DNA of 64,000 nt from Micromonospora sediminicola (lineage in GTDB: Bacteria; Actinomycetota; Actinomycetes; Mycobacteriales; Micromonosporaceae), in NCBI RefSeq assembly GCF_900089585.1, contig NZ_FLRH01000003.1, positions 605,001 through 669,000 of the forward strand, in the 5' to 3' direction. Shown piece after piece: positions 11,213 to 19,192 of this stretch. The notes beneath the pieces are model-generated. The model did no database searches and had not been told where the DNA came from. It worked only from the letters and a program-made list of their open reading frames with translations. Position 1 is the first letter of the stretch. Each line of letters begins with the position of its first letter. The position numbers were made by a program, and so were the translations under genes.

Positions 11213-11809
11213 TCAGGGCAGCAACTCGACCGGATCGAAGTCGATCGTGAAGGGTGCGTCCAGCTTGAGTCGTTGGCCGCTGACCGCCTGCGCCGTGCTG
11301 ACGTAGCCGCCGTCGCGGAGGGTGAGGAACTCGACGCCGACGTGACGGATCTGGCGGACGACCTGCACCCGCATGAAGTACGGGACGCCGGCCTCGGCGC
11401 AGCGGCGGGGCTGGTCCACGAAGTCCTGACGGCGGCTGCCGGGCGACACGAACTCGACCGCCATGGTGCACAGCCGCACCGGGATCCAGCGATCATCCTG
11501 GTCGGTCTCGGGCAACGCGTGCAGGACGGTGAGATCGGGCTGGATCCAGCGGTCCGGGCTGAAGGTCAGGTTCACCTGGCCGAAGACGTAGTAGCCGGCT
11601 TCCTTCGCCGCGGGCTTGAGCAGATGCAGCAGCTCGCCCTCGGCATAGCTGTTGGTGCCGGTCTCGGCGGGGGTCATGACCAGCCTTCCGTCGATGCACT
11701 CGTAGCGCGCGTTCGGCAGCTCGCGCAGCGGGAGGTAACGGTCGGCGAGCTCGGTGGTCCACATCCCGTCGAAGTCGACGAGCGGATCGAACGGCGTGGG
11801 CATGGCCAT
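11213..11809 (-). CDS. Uma2-family putative restriction endonuclease-fold protein
   Basis: 198 residues. The family core is visible: YECIDGRLVMTP near the N-terminus, then QPDLTVLHA and VEFVSPGSRRQDFVDQPRRCAEAGVPYFMRV, which carry the acidic and lysine/arginine positions of a PD-(D/E)XK nuclease fold. Uma2 (DUF820) genes are abundant in actinomycetes and cyanobacteria and their function is not known; here the usual catalytic lysine region reads RRQD, so activity is uncertain. ATG 11809 was chosen because an AGGAGGT lies 9 nt upstream; a start further upstream at 11845 would place that site inside the gene. It is divergent from the EamA transporter. Confidence 0.85.
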   Translation of the reverse strand: MAMPTPFDPLVDFDGMWTTELADRYLPLRELPNARYECIDGRLVMTPAETGTNSYAEGELLHLLKPAAKEAGYYVFGQVNLTFSPDRWIQPDLTVLHALPETDQDDRWIPVRLCTMAVEFVSPGSRRQDFVDQPRRCAEAGVPYFMRVQVVRQIRHVGVEFLTLRDGGYVSTAQAVSGQRLKLDAPFTIDFDPVELLP

Positions 11810-11917
11810 CGACGTCTCACCTCCTCGGCTGGTCAACGCCTCCACTGTAAGGCGGTTGCTGTGGCGGTCGACACGGCGTCTGAATTTCGCGCGACATCGT
11901 CGTACCCCAGGGGCAGA

Positions 11918-12904
11918 GTGTCAGGGGTGACAGTCGAGACCACTCCTGACCGCGCGCCGCTGCGGAGCTGGCTGCCCGGGTTCGTCGCGCTCGCCGCCAT
12001 CTGGGGCTCCAGCTTCCTCTTCATCAAGGTGGGGGTGACCGAGCTGCACCCCGTGCAGCTCACCCTCTTCCGGGTCGCCACCGGCGCGGTCACGCTTCTG
12101 GTGGTGCTGGCCGTGCTGCGCGACCGGCTGCCCCGCGAGCCCCGGGTCTGGGCGCACATGCTGGTGGTCGCCGCGTTCGGCGTCGCGCTGCCGTTCACCC
12201 TCTTCGGCTTCGGCGAGCAGCGGGTCGAGTCGATGCTGGCCGGCATCTGGAACGCCACCACGCCGCTGATCGTGCTGCCGCTGGCCGTGCTGGTGTTCCG
12301 CACCGAGCGGCTGACCGCGCGGCGGGCCGTGGGGCTGGGGCTGGGCTTCGTCGGCGTGCTGGTGGTGCTCGGCGTCTGGGAGGGCGTGGGCGGTGCCCAC
12401 TTCACCGGCCAGCTCATGTGCTTCGGGGCGGCGGCCTGCTACGGCCTGGCGATCCCGTACCAGAAGAAGTTCATCGCGGGCAGCGCGCACTCCGGGCTGT
12501 CGCTGTCGGCGGCGCAACTGCTCGTGGCCACCGCGCAGCTCGCGCTGGTCGCGCCGCTGGTGGCGGGCGCGCCCCCGATGCCGACCGACCTGTCGCTGCG
12601 GGTGGTGGCCAGCGTGCTCGCGCTCGGCGCGCTCGGCACCGGGCTGGCCTTCGTGATCAACATGCGCAACATCCGGCTGGCCGGGGCGAGCACGGCGTCC
12701 ACGGTGACCTACCTGATCCCGGTGTTCGCGGTGCTGGTCGGCGCGGTGGTGCTCGGCGAGCGGATGAACTGGCACCAGCCGGTCGGCGCGCTGGTGGTGC
12801 TCGTCGGGGTGGCGGTCGCGCAGGGCCTGTTCGGCAGGCGTGGACGCCGGCCGGAGCCGGTGGCCCCCGCGGCGCGCACGGTCGAGCCGGCCGCCCGGGG
12901 CTGA
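11918..12904 (+). CDS. EamA/DMT-family transporter
   Basis: 328 residues with ten predicted membrane helices in two repeats of five, as in drug/metabolite transporters: the first EamA repeat begins FVALAAIWGSSFLFIKVGVTELHP and the second TGQLMCFGAAACYGLAIPYQKKFI, each ending in the PLxxxxxxxxVxxERxx-like segment (VLVFRTERLTARRA; VLGERMNWHQPVGA). Such proteins export metabolites or amino acids; the substrate cannot be read from sequence. Start GTG 11918 gives MSGVTVETTPDR; GTG 11927 is nearly as good. A reading frame open further upstream is the antisense of the Uma2 gene and is not used. Confidence 0.88.
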   Translation: MSGVTVETTPDRAPLRSWLPGFVALAAIWGSSFLFIKVGVTELHPVQLTLFRVATGAVTLLVVLAVLRDRLPREPRVWAHMLVVAAFGVALPFTLFGFGEQRVESMLAGIWNATTPLIVLPLAVLVFRTERLTARRAVGLGLGFVGVLVVLGVWEGVGGAHFTGQLMCFGAAACYGLAIPYQKKFIAGSAHSGLSLSAAQLLVATAQLALVAPLVAGAPPMPTDLSLRVVASVLALGALGTGLAFVINMRNIRLAGASTASTVTYLIPVFAVLVGAVVLGERMNWHQPVGALVVLVGVAVAQGLFGRRGRRPEPVAPAARTVEPAARG

Positions 12905-12908
12905 CCGC

Positions 12909-13979
12909 TCAGCCCCGGCCCGCCGTCCACTTCACCAGGCGGTCGGCCGTCCACGTGTTGACCACCCGGTCCGCCGGTACGCCGCAACGCGCCGCCCGCT
13001 CGCAGCCGAAGCGCTGCCAGTCGAGCTGACCGGGCGCGTGCGCGTCGGTGTTGATCGCGAATCGGCAGCCGGCCTCCAGCGCCCGGCGGATCAACCGCTT
13101 CGGCGGGTCCTGCCGTTCCGGCCGGGAGTTGATCTCGACGGCGACGTCGTGCTCGGCGCAGGCGGCGAAGACGGCGTCCGGGTCGAACTCGCTCTCCTTG
13201 CGGGTGCGGGCCCGGTGGCCCCGGTCGCCCGGCCCGGTCACGCCCGCCGGCCGGGACGAGACCATCCGGCCGGTGCAGTGGCCGAGGATGTCCAGGTGCG
13301 GGTTGCCGATCGCCGCCAGCATCCGGCGGGTCATCCGCGCCCGGTCGTCGCTCAGGCCGCTGTGCACCGAGCCGACCACCACGTCCAGCCGGGCGAGCAG
13401 CTCGTCGTCCTGGTCCAGCGAGCCGTCGGCGAGGATGTCGACCTCGATGCCGGTGAGGATGCGGAAGCCCTTCGGCAGCGCATCGTTCACGGCGGCCACG
13501 TGGTCGAGCTGCCGGCGCAGCCGGTCGGCGGTGAGACCCCGGGCCACCTTGAGCCGGGGCGAGTGGTCGGTGAGCACCACGTACTCGTGCCCCAGCTCGA
13601 CCGCCGCCAGCGCCATCTCCTCGATCGGCGAGCCGCCGTCGGACCAGTCGGAGTGGGTGTGGCAGTCGCCGCGCAACGCGTCCCACAGCCGCGCCGCCTC
13701 CTCGTCCAGGTCGGTGCCCTCGGTGGCGACCAGCCGGCGCAGGTAGACGGGTTCCTCGCCGGCCAGCGACTCGACGACACAGCGGGCGGTCACGTCGCCG
13801 ACGCCGGCCAGCTCGGTCAACTTGCCGGTGCGGGCCCGCTCCGCCACCTCCCCGGCGGGCAGCGCGCCGAGCGCCGCGGCCGCCGACCGGAACGCCCGGA
13901 CCCGGTAGGTGGCCTCGTTCGCCCGCTCCAGCAGGAACGCGATCCGGCGCAGGTCGGCGATGGGGTCCCGGGCAGTCAT
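12909..13979 (-). CDS. PHP-domain phosphoesterase with PolX-like helix-hairpin-helix N-terminus
   Basis: 356 residues. The N-terminus RIAFLLERANEATYRVRAFRSAAAAL (seen in parts at about 10-36) matches the 8-kDa helix-hairpin-helix domain of family X polymerases, and LAGVGDVTARCVVE is a second HhH. From about 105 the PHP domain follows with metal ligands in GDCHTHSDWSDG, LTDHSP, GIEVDIL, GSVHSGL, LGHCTG and NTDAHAPG. A full bacterial PolX has a nucleotidyltransferase core between these parts; it is absent here, so this is a nuclease or phosphatase rather than a polymerase. The gene converges on the EamA gene with only 4 bp between the stops. Confidence 0.87.
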   Translation of the reverse strand: MTARDPIADLRRIAFLLERANEATYRVRAFRSAAAALGALPAGEVAERARTGKLTELAGVGDVTARCVVESLAGEEPVYLRRLVATEGTDLDEEAARLWDALRGDCHTHSDWSDGGSPIEEMALAAVELGHEYVVLTDHSPRLKVARGLTADRLRRQLDHVAAVNDALPKGFRILTGIEVDILADGSLDQDDELLARLDVVVGSVHSGLSDDRARMTRRMLAAIGNPHLDILGHCTGRMVSSRPAGVTGPGDRGHRARTRKESEFDPDAVFAACAEHDVAVEINSRPERQDPPKRLIRRALEAGCRFAINTDAHAPGQLDWQRFGCERAARCGVPADRVVNTWTADRLVKWTAGRG

Positions 13980-14037
13980 GCCCTGGAACCTACGCGCTCG
14001 CGCCGCCCGCCGGGTGGCCCCGCACCGCGCGTCGGGG

Positions 14038-14790
14038 TCAGCCGCCGGCGGTCGACCGGCCGGGCGACGTCGGGCAGCCGTGCTTGCGCTGCCAGGCGGT
14101 GACCTCGGCGACCGGCGACCGGTTGCCGCCCTTACGCCACGAGTTCAGGTAGGGCGCCGGCCAGACCACACCCCGCCGGATCCACCAGTCGTTCGTGCCG
14201 GTGCACTTCGGCGACAGCCCGAAGTGCAGGTGGCAGACGTTGTTGGCGTTGCCGGTGCGGCCCACCTTGCCGAGCTGCTGGCCGGCGCGCACGCGTACGC
14301 CGGCGTCGACGCCGGCCGTGATCGCGCTCAGGTGGGAGCCGTAGTAGCGCACCCCGTCGTCGCCGAGCAGCGACACCGAGAGTCCGCCGTTGTTCGGCCC
14401 GAGCGGCCCGCGCTTGTCGAACCGGTCCACCCGGCTGACCTCCAGGACCACGCCGTCGGTGACCGCCACGACCGGCTCGCCGCAGTCGGCGAAGAGGTCG
14501 GTGCCCGGATAGCCGCCGTGCGTCGGGTGGTAGTCGACGTTGCCGGCCCGGACCGGGAAGACCCGCCGCACGTCGGTGCCGGTCGGCGTCGGGGCGGCGG
14601 AGGAGGCGGCCGGCGGGGTCGGGCGGGGACTCGCCGGCTCGGCCGGCTGCGCGGCGGTCACCATCGGGCTCGGGTCCCGCCAGGCGTCGGCGGGCGCGGC
14701 GGGGCGGTCGCACCCGGCGGCCAGCGCCGCCACGAGCAGCAGGACCGGGTACGCCGGACGCGCGCGGCGTCCGATCGATGGCGAGCGCAT
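14038..14790 (-). CDS. M23-family peptidase-like lipoprotein
   Basis: 250 residues. MRSPSIGRRARPAYPVLLLVAALAAGC is a lipoprotein signal (lipobox LAAGC). A Pro/Ala/Ser linker (to about 85) precedes a LytM/M23 domain with HPTHGGYPGTDLFA and the HxH motif in CHLHFG. These supply the zinc ligands of the family, which cleaves peptidoglycan cross-bridges, although many members are inactive and act as regulators. GVVLEVSRVDRF and LGKVGRTGNAN are further M23 blocks. ATG 14790 is preferred over ATG 14811 because it puts the basic residues directly before the hydrophobic segment. Confidence 0.88.
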   Translation of the reverse strand: MRSPSIGRRARPAYPVLLLVAALAAGCDRPAAPADAWRDPSPMVTAAQPAEPASPRPTPPAASSAAPTPTGTDVRRVFPVRAGNVDYHPTHGGYPGTDLFADCGEPVVAVTDGVVLEVSRVDRFDKRGPLGPNNGGLSVSLLGDDGVRYYGSHLSAITAGVDAGVRVRAGQQLGKVGRTGNANNVCHLHFGLSPKCTGTNDWWIRRGVVWPAPYLNSWRKGGNRSPVAEVTAWQRKHGCPTSPGRSTAGG

Positions 14791-14899
14791 CCGATCATCC
14801 TGGCAGACCACTACCGTGGGGACGAACGCCGAGAGCCGGCCACATCGATCGGTTACTGTGCGTGATTGTTGAGCTGGTTCACCCGGGAAGGGGGCAGCG

Positions 14900-15295
14900 G
14901 TGACGAACGGGTGGTACGGCGTATCCGACGGGCCCGGTCCGGGGGTGGCGCACCCGCCGCCGCGTACGCCGTCGGGGCTCTTCCCGTCCGGCGGGCCGAT
15001 GCGGCCCAGCTACCGCGAACCGCACCCGGTCACCGGCGGCGGCGTCGCGGTGGGCGCGGTGGCCGCGTTCGCCTGGCTGCTGCTGTTCGGGCTGGTCGGC
15101 CGCGATGTGCCCGGCTACGCGTGGTGGACGCTGTTCGCCGGCGGGGTGGCCTGGGCGGCCGCCGCGGCGCTGGTCCGCCACGGCGACCGGGGGGTGGCGA
15201 CCGGGGTGGCCATCGTCACCGCGGGCGGCTGGAGCATCGCCGCCGCGGTCGTCGCGGTGCGGTGGGCGCAGTCCGGCGACTGGCCGCTCTGGTGA
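14900..15295 (+). CDS. Hypothetical three-helix membrane protein
   Basis: 131 residues. A Pro/Gly-rich soluble N-terminus of about 50 residues is followed by three hydrophobic segments (about 50-68, 74-91 and 99-120: VAVGAVAAFAWLLLFGLVG, AWWTLFAGGVAWAAAAALV, GVATGVAIVTAGGWSIAAAV). I do not recognise a family. GTG 14900 has GGAAGGGGG about 8 nt upstream. It is divergent from the M23 lipoprotein, with which it shares a 109-bp promoter region. Confidence 0.75.
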   Translation: MTNGWYGVSDGPGPGVAHPPPRTPSGLFPSGGPMRPSYREPHPVTGGGVAVGAVAAFAWLLLFGLVGRDVPGYAWWTLFAGGVAWAAAAALVRHGDRGVATGVAIVTAGGWSIAAAVVAVRWAQSGDWPLW

Positions 15296-15332
15296 CCTTG
15301 GGTGCCGGTTTCGCTGCGTAGCGAAGACCATC

Positions 15333-15361
15333 TTGACGAACGCGTGGTGACGGTTCACGCT
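15333..15361 (+). promoter_or_regulatory. Predicted sigma-70-type promoter for a leaderless small gene
   Basis: TTGACG at 15333-15338, exactly 17 nt of spacer, and CACGCT at 15356-15361 are followed 6 nt later by ATG 15368, the spacing expected when transcription starts at the start codon. Confidence 0.5.
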
Positions 15362-15367
15362 CGCGGT

Positions 15368-15538
15368 ATGGCCTGGACCACACCGCCGCGGCTCGACCCC
15401 GAGCGGAGCCGCCGTCGCCTGCAACTCCTCGCCGAGTTGGCCGGTGCCCGTGCGGTACAGCAGCGCGAACGGCCGCAGCGGGCGCGCACCGAGCGGCTGC
15501 GCCAGCTGATCGCCACCCGTCGGCGCGTCGCCGGCTGA
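15368..15538 (+). CDS. Small arginine-rich protein
   Basis: 56 residues, MAWTTPPRLDPERSRRRLQL onward, with a strongly basic, helical C-terminal half (RERPQRARTERLRQLIATRR). No family recognised. The codon third positions are GC-rich as in neighbouring genes and a well-spaced promoter sits just upstream, which supports a real, leaderless gene. There is no ribosome-binding site, as expected for that arrangement. Confidence 0.5.
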   Translation: MAWTTPPRLDPERSRRRLQLLAELAGARAVQQRERPQRARTERLRQLIATRRRVAG

Positions 15539-15659
15539 ACCACTTTCTCCAGGAACGGCCGGCCCCTTACGGGGCGTTGACCGGTCGCCCGCCGACCCGA
15601 CCGGTTAACGTGCATCGCGTGACGTGTCGGCGTGCTGCCGAGGCCAATTTGGGGGGACC

Positions 15660-16184
15660 GTGTCGTACTTCGCTGCTGCCGTGGCGCGCGTCGACGGTGG
15701 CTGGACCGCCGGCGAGGTGAGCCTGCGGGGCGTCACCGACATCGAGGAGGTGGCCGACCGGCTGCGCGACGTCGAGCCGGACGCCGACCTCTCCCTGCTC
15801 TTCGTCGAGGCGGACGACACGTACCTGGTGATCCTGCGCCTGGACGAGGGGGAGGACCTGCGGGTCTTCGGCTCCGACTCGGCCTACGCGGAGGAGTCCC
15901 GGCTGGGCGCGCTGCTGGTGGGCGACCTGAAGACCTCGGTCACCGGGCTGGAGGACGTCGACGAGCCGCGCCCGACCGGCGGCGACGAGGACAGCGAGCA
16001 GCCGGCCGTGGACCCGGAGGCCGACCCGGTGGGCGACGCAGACCTCCTCGCCGACCTGGGCATCCCGGCGCAGAAGCTGCTCGCGCTCTGCGCCCACGAG
16101 GGTTCCATGCCGGCGGACGTCACCGCCGAGATCTGCCAGGTGCTCGGCTGCGCGGACGACGTCGAGGAGCTGCGTGAGGTCTGA
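15660..16184 (+). CDS. tRNA adenosine deaminase-associated protein
   Basis: 174 residues. MSYFAAAVARVDGGWTAGEV and the acidic C-terminal block QKLLALCAHEGSMPADV match the family found only next to tadA in actinobacteria. Its role is unknown; the fixed neighbourhood suggests it binds or regulates TadA. GTG 15660 follows a run of GGGGG (15651-15656). The gene overlaps tadA by 11 nt, so the two are translationally coupled. The central region (about 105-135) is highly acidic. Confidence 0.88.
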   Translation: MSYFAAAVARVDGGWTAGEVSLRGVTDIEEVADRLRDVEPDADLSLLFVEADDTYLVILRLDEGEDLRVFGSDSAYAEESRLGALLVGDLKTSVTGLEDVDEPRPTGGDEDSEQPAVDPEADPVGDADLLADLGIPAQKLLALCAHEGSMPADVTAEICQVLGCADDVEELREV

Positions 16185-16782
16185 GCCGGGAGAGTCGGTC
16201 ACCCCCGGCGCGGCGGAACCGGTCGACGCCACCGATCCGGCGCTGGAGACGGTGGGACCGCCGGGCGCGGGGCCGGGTGCCGACGAGTGGCTGGCCGGGC
16301 TCGGCGAGCTGGGTCGCCGGCAGCGGCACGAGCTGTGGATGCGCCGGGCCCTGGAGGTCGCGGTGACCGGCCCGGACAGCGGCACCCCCGGCGAGGACGC
16401 CGACGACGTGCCGGTCGGTGCCGTGCTGTACGCCCCCGACGGCGCCGAGCTGGCGATCGGGCGCAACGAGCGGGAGCTGACCGGCGACCCGACGGCGCAC
16501 GCCGAGGTGCTGGCGCTGCGCCGGGCCGCGCAGCGGCTGGGTCGCTGGCGGCTGGACGGCTGCACCCTGGTGGTGACGCTGGAGCCGTGCACCATGTGCG
16601 CCGGTGCGATCGCGCTGGCCCGGGTCTCGACGGTGGTGTTCGGGGCGTGGGAGCCGAAGACGGGTGCGGTGGGCTCGCTCTGGGACGTGCTGCGCGACCG
16701 CCGCGTCACGCACCGCCCCGAGGTGTACGGGGGCGTGCTGGAGACGGAGAGCGCGGCGCTCCTGCGCGCGTTCTTCCGCTGA
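16174..16782 (+). CDS. tadA: tRNA-specific adenosine deaminase TadA
   Basis: 202 residues, longer than the usual 150-165 because of a Pro/Gly/Glu-rich N-terminal extension of about 45 residues. The catalytic zinc site is complete: HAE at 109-111 with the proton-shuttling glutamate, and PCTMC with cysteines at 139 and 142. TadA converts A34 to inosine in tRNA-Arg(ACG), an essential decoding step. GTG 16174 lies inside the end of the preceding gene (GTGAGGTCTGA), giving coupled translation. Confidence 0.93.
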   Translation: MRSEPGESVTPGAAEPVDATDPALETVGPPGAGPGADEWLAGLGELGRRQRHELWMRRALEVAVTGPDSGTPGEDADDVPVGAVLYAPDGAELAIGRNERELTGDPTAHAEVLALRRAAQRLGRWRLDGCTLVVTLEPCTMCAGAIALARVSTVVFGAWEPKTGAVGSLWDVLRDRRVTHRPEVYGGVLETESAALLRAFFR

Positions 16783-16881
16783 ACCCGCCCGCCGCGCCGC
16801 GCCGGCGTCGGTCGTGGCGCGGCGCGGACGACGACCGCCCCGGCACCGGGCGGTGACGGGGCGGTCGGCGGAACGGATCGG

Positions 16882-17589
16882 TCAGGCGATGATGGTGTCG
16901 AGGGCGATCTCGACCATCTGGCCGAAGGTCTGCTCACGCTCCTGCGACGTGGTCTTCTCGCCGGTCTTGATGTGGTCGCTGACGGTCAGGATGGTCAGCG
17001 CGCGGGCCTTGAAGCGGGCGGCGATCGTGTAGAGCGCCGCGGACTCCATCTCCACCGCCAGCACGCCGTAGTCGGCGAGCGTGTCGTAGAGGTCCGGCCG
17101 GTCGGTGTAGAAGGCGTCCGCGGCCAGGATCGGCCCGACCCGCATGCTGATGCCGCGCCGCTCGGCCACCTCGACCGAGGTACGCAGCAGCCCGAAGTCG
17201 GCCACCGGGGCGTAGTCGATCAGCCCGTCGAAACGCATCCGGTTCATGTTCGAGTCGGTGGACGAGCCGATCGCCGCCACCACGTCGCGCAGCGCCAGGT
17301 CCTCGGTCAGGGCCCCGCAGGACCCGACCCGGATCAGCGACTTCACGCCGTACTCGTTGACCAGTTCATGGGCGTAGATGGAGGCGGACGGCATGCCCAT
17401 GCCGGAACCCTGGACGGAGACGTCGACGCCGTTCCACCGCCCGGTGAAGCCCAGCATGCCGCGCACCGTCGTGTAGCAGCGGGCCTCCTCGAGGTAGGTC
17501 TCCGCGATCCACTTGGCCCGCAGCGGGTCGCCCGGCATCAGGACCCGCTCGGCGATCTCTCCCGGCTCAGCGCCGATGTGCGTACTCAT
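16882..17589 (-). CDS. deoD: Purine-nucleoside phosphorylase DeoD
   Basis: 235 residues, the standard size for hexameric DeoD. Phosphate- and nucleoside-binding motifs are present: [43 protein letters not shown], and [13 protein letters not shown] with SDHIKTGE near the end. It splits purine (deoxy)nucleosides with phosphate for salvage. ATG 17589 ([20 protein letters not shown]) is the family start; the frame stays open upstream but that part overlaps the tRNA gene on the other strand. It converges on tadA. Confidence 0.95.
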   Translation of the reverse strand: MSTHIGAEPGEIAERVLMPGDPLRAKWIAETYLEEARCYTTVRGMLGFTGRWNGVDVSVQGSGMGMPSASIYAHELVNEYGVKSLIRVGSCGALTEDLALRDVVAAIGSSTDSNMNRMRFDGLIDYAPVADFGLLRTSVEVAERRGISMRVGPILAADAFYTDRPDLYDTLADYGVLAVEMESAALYTIAARFKARALTILTVSDHIKTGEKTTSQEREQTFGQMVEIALDTIIA

Positions 17590-17664
17590 GGCAAAGATCC
17601 TGCCAGGCCGGCCGGAGGGATACCGGTTCGGCGTCCAGACCGGTGGTCCTGTACCCTCGTCGGC

Positions 17665-17751
17665 GGTGGCGTGTCCGAGTGGCCTAAGGAGCACGCCTCG
17701 AAAGCGTGTGAGGGTTTACGCCCTCCGCGGGTTCAAATCCCGCCGCCACCG
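17665..17751 (+). tRNA. tRNA-Ser (anticodon CGA), integration site of an island
   Basis: An 87-nt class II tRNA. The acceptor arm pairs GGTGGCG (17665-17671) with CGCCACC (17744-17750), discriminator G. The anticodon stem is CACGC/GCGTG around the loop CTCGAAA, giving anticodon CGA. There is a long variable arm (GAGGG...CCCTC) and a T arm GCGGG-TTCAAAT-CCCGC. No CCA is encoded. From 17696, inside the anticodon arm, the sequence is repeated 4615 bp downstream, so the 3' half of this functional copy was probably delivered by the integrated element. Confidence 0.95.
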
Positions 17752-17783
17752 CTCGTGAAATGCGAGAACGCCCGGTCGATCCG
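17696..17783 (+). repeat. attL-like direct repeat (left copy)
   Basis: 88 bp identical to 22311-22398. It starts in the anticodon arm of tRNA-Ser and runs through the 3' end of the tRNA into the left arm of the terminator. Identity breaks at 17784 (C here, T at 22399). Confidence 0.92.
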
Positions 17784-17802
17784 CGAGGATCGGTCGGGCG
17801 TT
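17767..17802 (+). terminator. tRNA-Ser terminator, island-side copy
   Basis: A 16-bp stem AACGCCCGGTCGATCC with GCGA loop and GGATCGGTCGGGCGTT. Two base changes from the right-hand copy turn two pairs into G-U wobbles and so keep the hairpin. It also faces the end of the integrase gene. Confidence 0.85.
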
Positions 17803-17837
17803 CCGCTTGTGGTCTCAGTTTCGGTCTCAGTTGCTGC

Positions 17838-19031
17838 TCAAGAGGTCGATTCCGGGTCCCCTGTTGAGCTGTCCCACAACAGCCCTCCGACGCGTTGGGC
17901 GATGTCCCGCCTGACCTGGGCGGTGAGGTGTTGGTACCGGGCCGCCATCGCTGAGTTCGACCAGCCCATGATTCCCATCACGGCCCGTTCGGCAAGGCCG
18001 AGGATCAGCAGCACCGTGGCGGCGGTGTGCCGGGCGTCGTGTAGCCGGCCGTCCCGTAGCCCGGCGAGTTTGAGCAGTCGCTTCCACTCGTCGTAGTCGG
18101 TACGCGGGTTGACCGGGCCGCCGGTCGGTGTGGCGAACAGCCAGTCACCGTCCTCCCAGAGTTGCGCGGCGGTCGCGCGCTCCTGTTCCTGTTCGTCGCG
18201 GTGCTTGCGGAGGAGCGCCACCAGCTCGTCGGGAAGCCCGATGCTGCGCCGGCCGGCGCGGGACTTCGTCTCAGCGGTATCGGCCCGCACCTGGCGGCGG
18301 GCGGGACAGTGCCCGCCGTACTTCCGGCCGCACGGTGAGCGACACCCGTGCTCCCACCTCGGCCGCTGCCGGCCGCGCCGGACGGTCAGCGTCCCCGCGT
18401 CCAGGTCGACGTCCGGCCAGCGGAGGCCGAGCGCTTCCTCTTGGCGCAGGCCGAGGGCTAGCGCGACCGCCCACCGCGCGCTGTTGCGTCGGCCGTGGGT
18501 GGCGGCCATCAATCGCTGTACCTCGGAGACCGTGTACGGCTCGATCTCACTCTCTGGCAGGCGCGGGGCCTTGGCGAGGGTGGCCGGGTTCTTGGCGAGG
18601 TGCCCCCGGCGCACGGCCTCGTTGAGTGCGGTCCGGATCGTGCGGTGCGCTTGGTGGGCGGTCGCCGGAGCGCTGCCGGTTTCCTGCATCCGGCGGTAGA
18701 AGCGCTCCAGGTGCTCGGGCTCCAGGCGCTCGATGCGATGGGCACCGAGGCCGGGGATGAGGTGCCGGTAGGCGGCCACGCGGTAGCCGGCGAGGGTGTT
18801 CTCTCGCACGGCCGGGGCAGCGATGTTTTCGACCCAGTGAGTGAAACGTCGTGGACTTCCACCCCGTCGACGTCGGCCGCGGCCACCGGTTCCAGTAACT
18901 GACGCTGCGCTTCCCGGACGCCGAATAACGGACCATGGACTATGGGGGCTGCGGCGGGTCAGAGCCGCGTCAGGACGTCCAGCTACCAGGCCCAGCCACG
19001 GTCGCGCGAAGGAACTGGTCTCGTACGACAA
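17838..19031 (-). CDS. int: Tyrosine recombinase (integrase), N-terminus unclear
   Basis: The core is convincing: a SAM-like core-binding domain (WVENIAAPAVRENTLAGYR..., about 66-150 of this frame) and a catalytic domain with ALGLRQEEALGLRW (first Arg), HDARHTAATVLL (His-x-x-Arg) and AARYQHLT (Tyr nucleophile, codon at 17934-17936). The open frame begins only with TTG at 19031, and its first 65 residues do not look like the arm-binding domain of these enzymes. A plausible ATG at 18936 is in another frame (MVRYSASGKRSVSYWNRW), so a 1-nt frameshift near 18840-18930 or a truncation is possible. It lies beside the left end and presumably inserted the island; whether it is still active is uncertain. 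Confidence 0.75.
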   Translation of the reverse strand: MSYETSSFARPWLGLVAGRPDAALTRRSPHSPWSVIRRPGSAASVTGTGGRGRRRRGGSPRRFTHWVENIAAPAVRENTLAGYRVAAYRHLIPGLGAHRIERLEPEHLERFYRRMQETGSAPATAHQAHRTIRTALNEAVRRGHLAKNPATLAKAPRLPESEIEPYTVSEVQRLMAATHGRRNSARWAVALALGLRQEEALGLRWPDVDLDAGTLTVRRGRQRPRWEHGCRSPCGRKYGGHCPARRQVRADTAETKSRAGRRSIGLPDELVALLRKHRDEQEQERATAAQLWEDGDWLFATPTGGPVNPRTDYDEWKRLLKLAGLRDGRLHDARHTAATVLLILGLAERAVMGIMGWSNSAMAARYQHLTAQVRRDIAQRVGGLLWDSSTGDPESTS

Positions 19032-19039
19032 GGTCGTAC
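19023..19039. promoter_or_regulatory. Perfect palindrome upstream of the integrase
   Basis: GTACGAC-AAG-GTCGTAC, a 7-bp perfect inverted repeat with a 3-bp centre, lies just before the integrase region. It looks like a dimeric repressor site controlling the recombinase; the regulator is not identified. Confidence 0.45.
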
Positions 19040-19135
19040 TCTGCGATCGCCGTCAGTGCACCGGGGCGCGTCACATCTGCGAGCGTAACGGCACCAGGCT
19101 TAGGACGAGAGAACGACGCGGCTGCCGGGTGTGAG

Positions 19136-19174
19136 TGGCCCTCGGAGGTGAGAGACGCCTACCTCCGAGGGCCA
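19136..19174 (-). terminator. Terminator of the island cargo operon
   Basis: A perfect 14-bp stem (TGGCCCTCGGAGGT with ACCTCCGAGGGCCA) and 11-nt loop starts 18 bp past the stop of the GIY-YIG gene and separates the cargo operon from the integrase. Confidence 0.88.
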
Positions 19175-19192
19175 TCAGCATCTACCCGCAGC

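Noticed and set aside
9534..11306. 590-residue plus-strand open frame
   Set aside because: It is wholly antisense to the DUF885 gene, whose motifs are clear, and shows no domain of its own.
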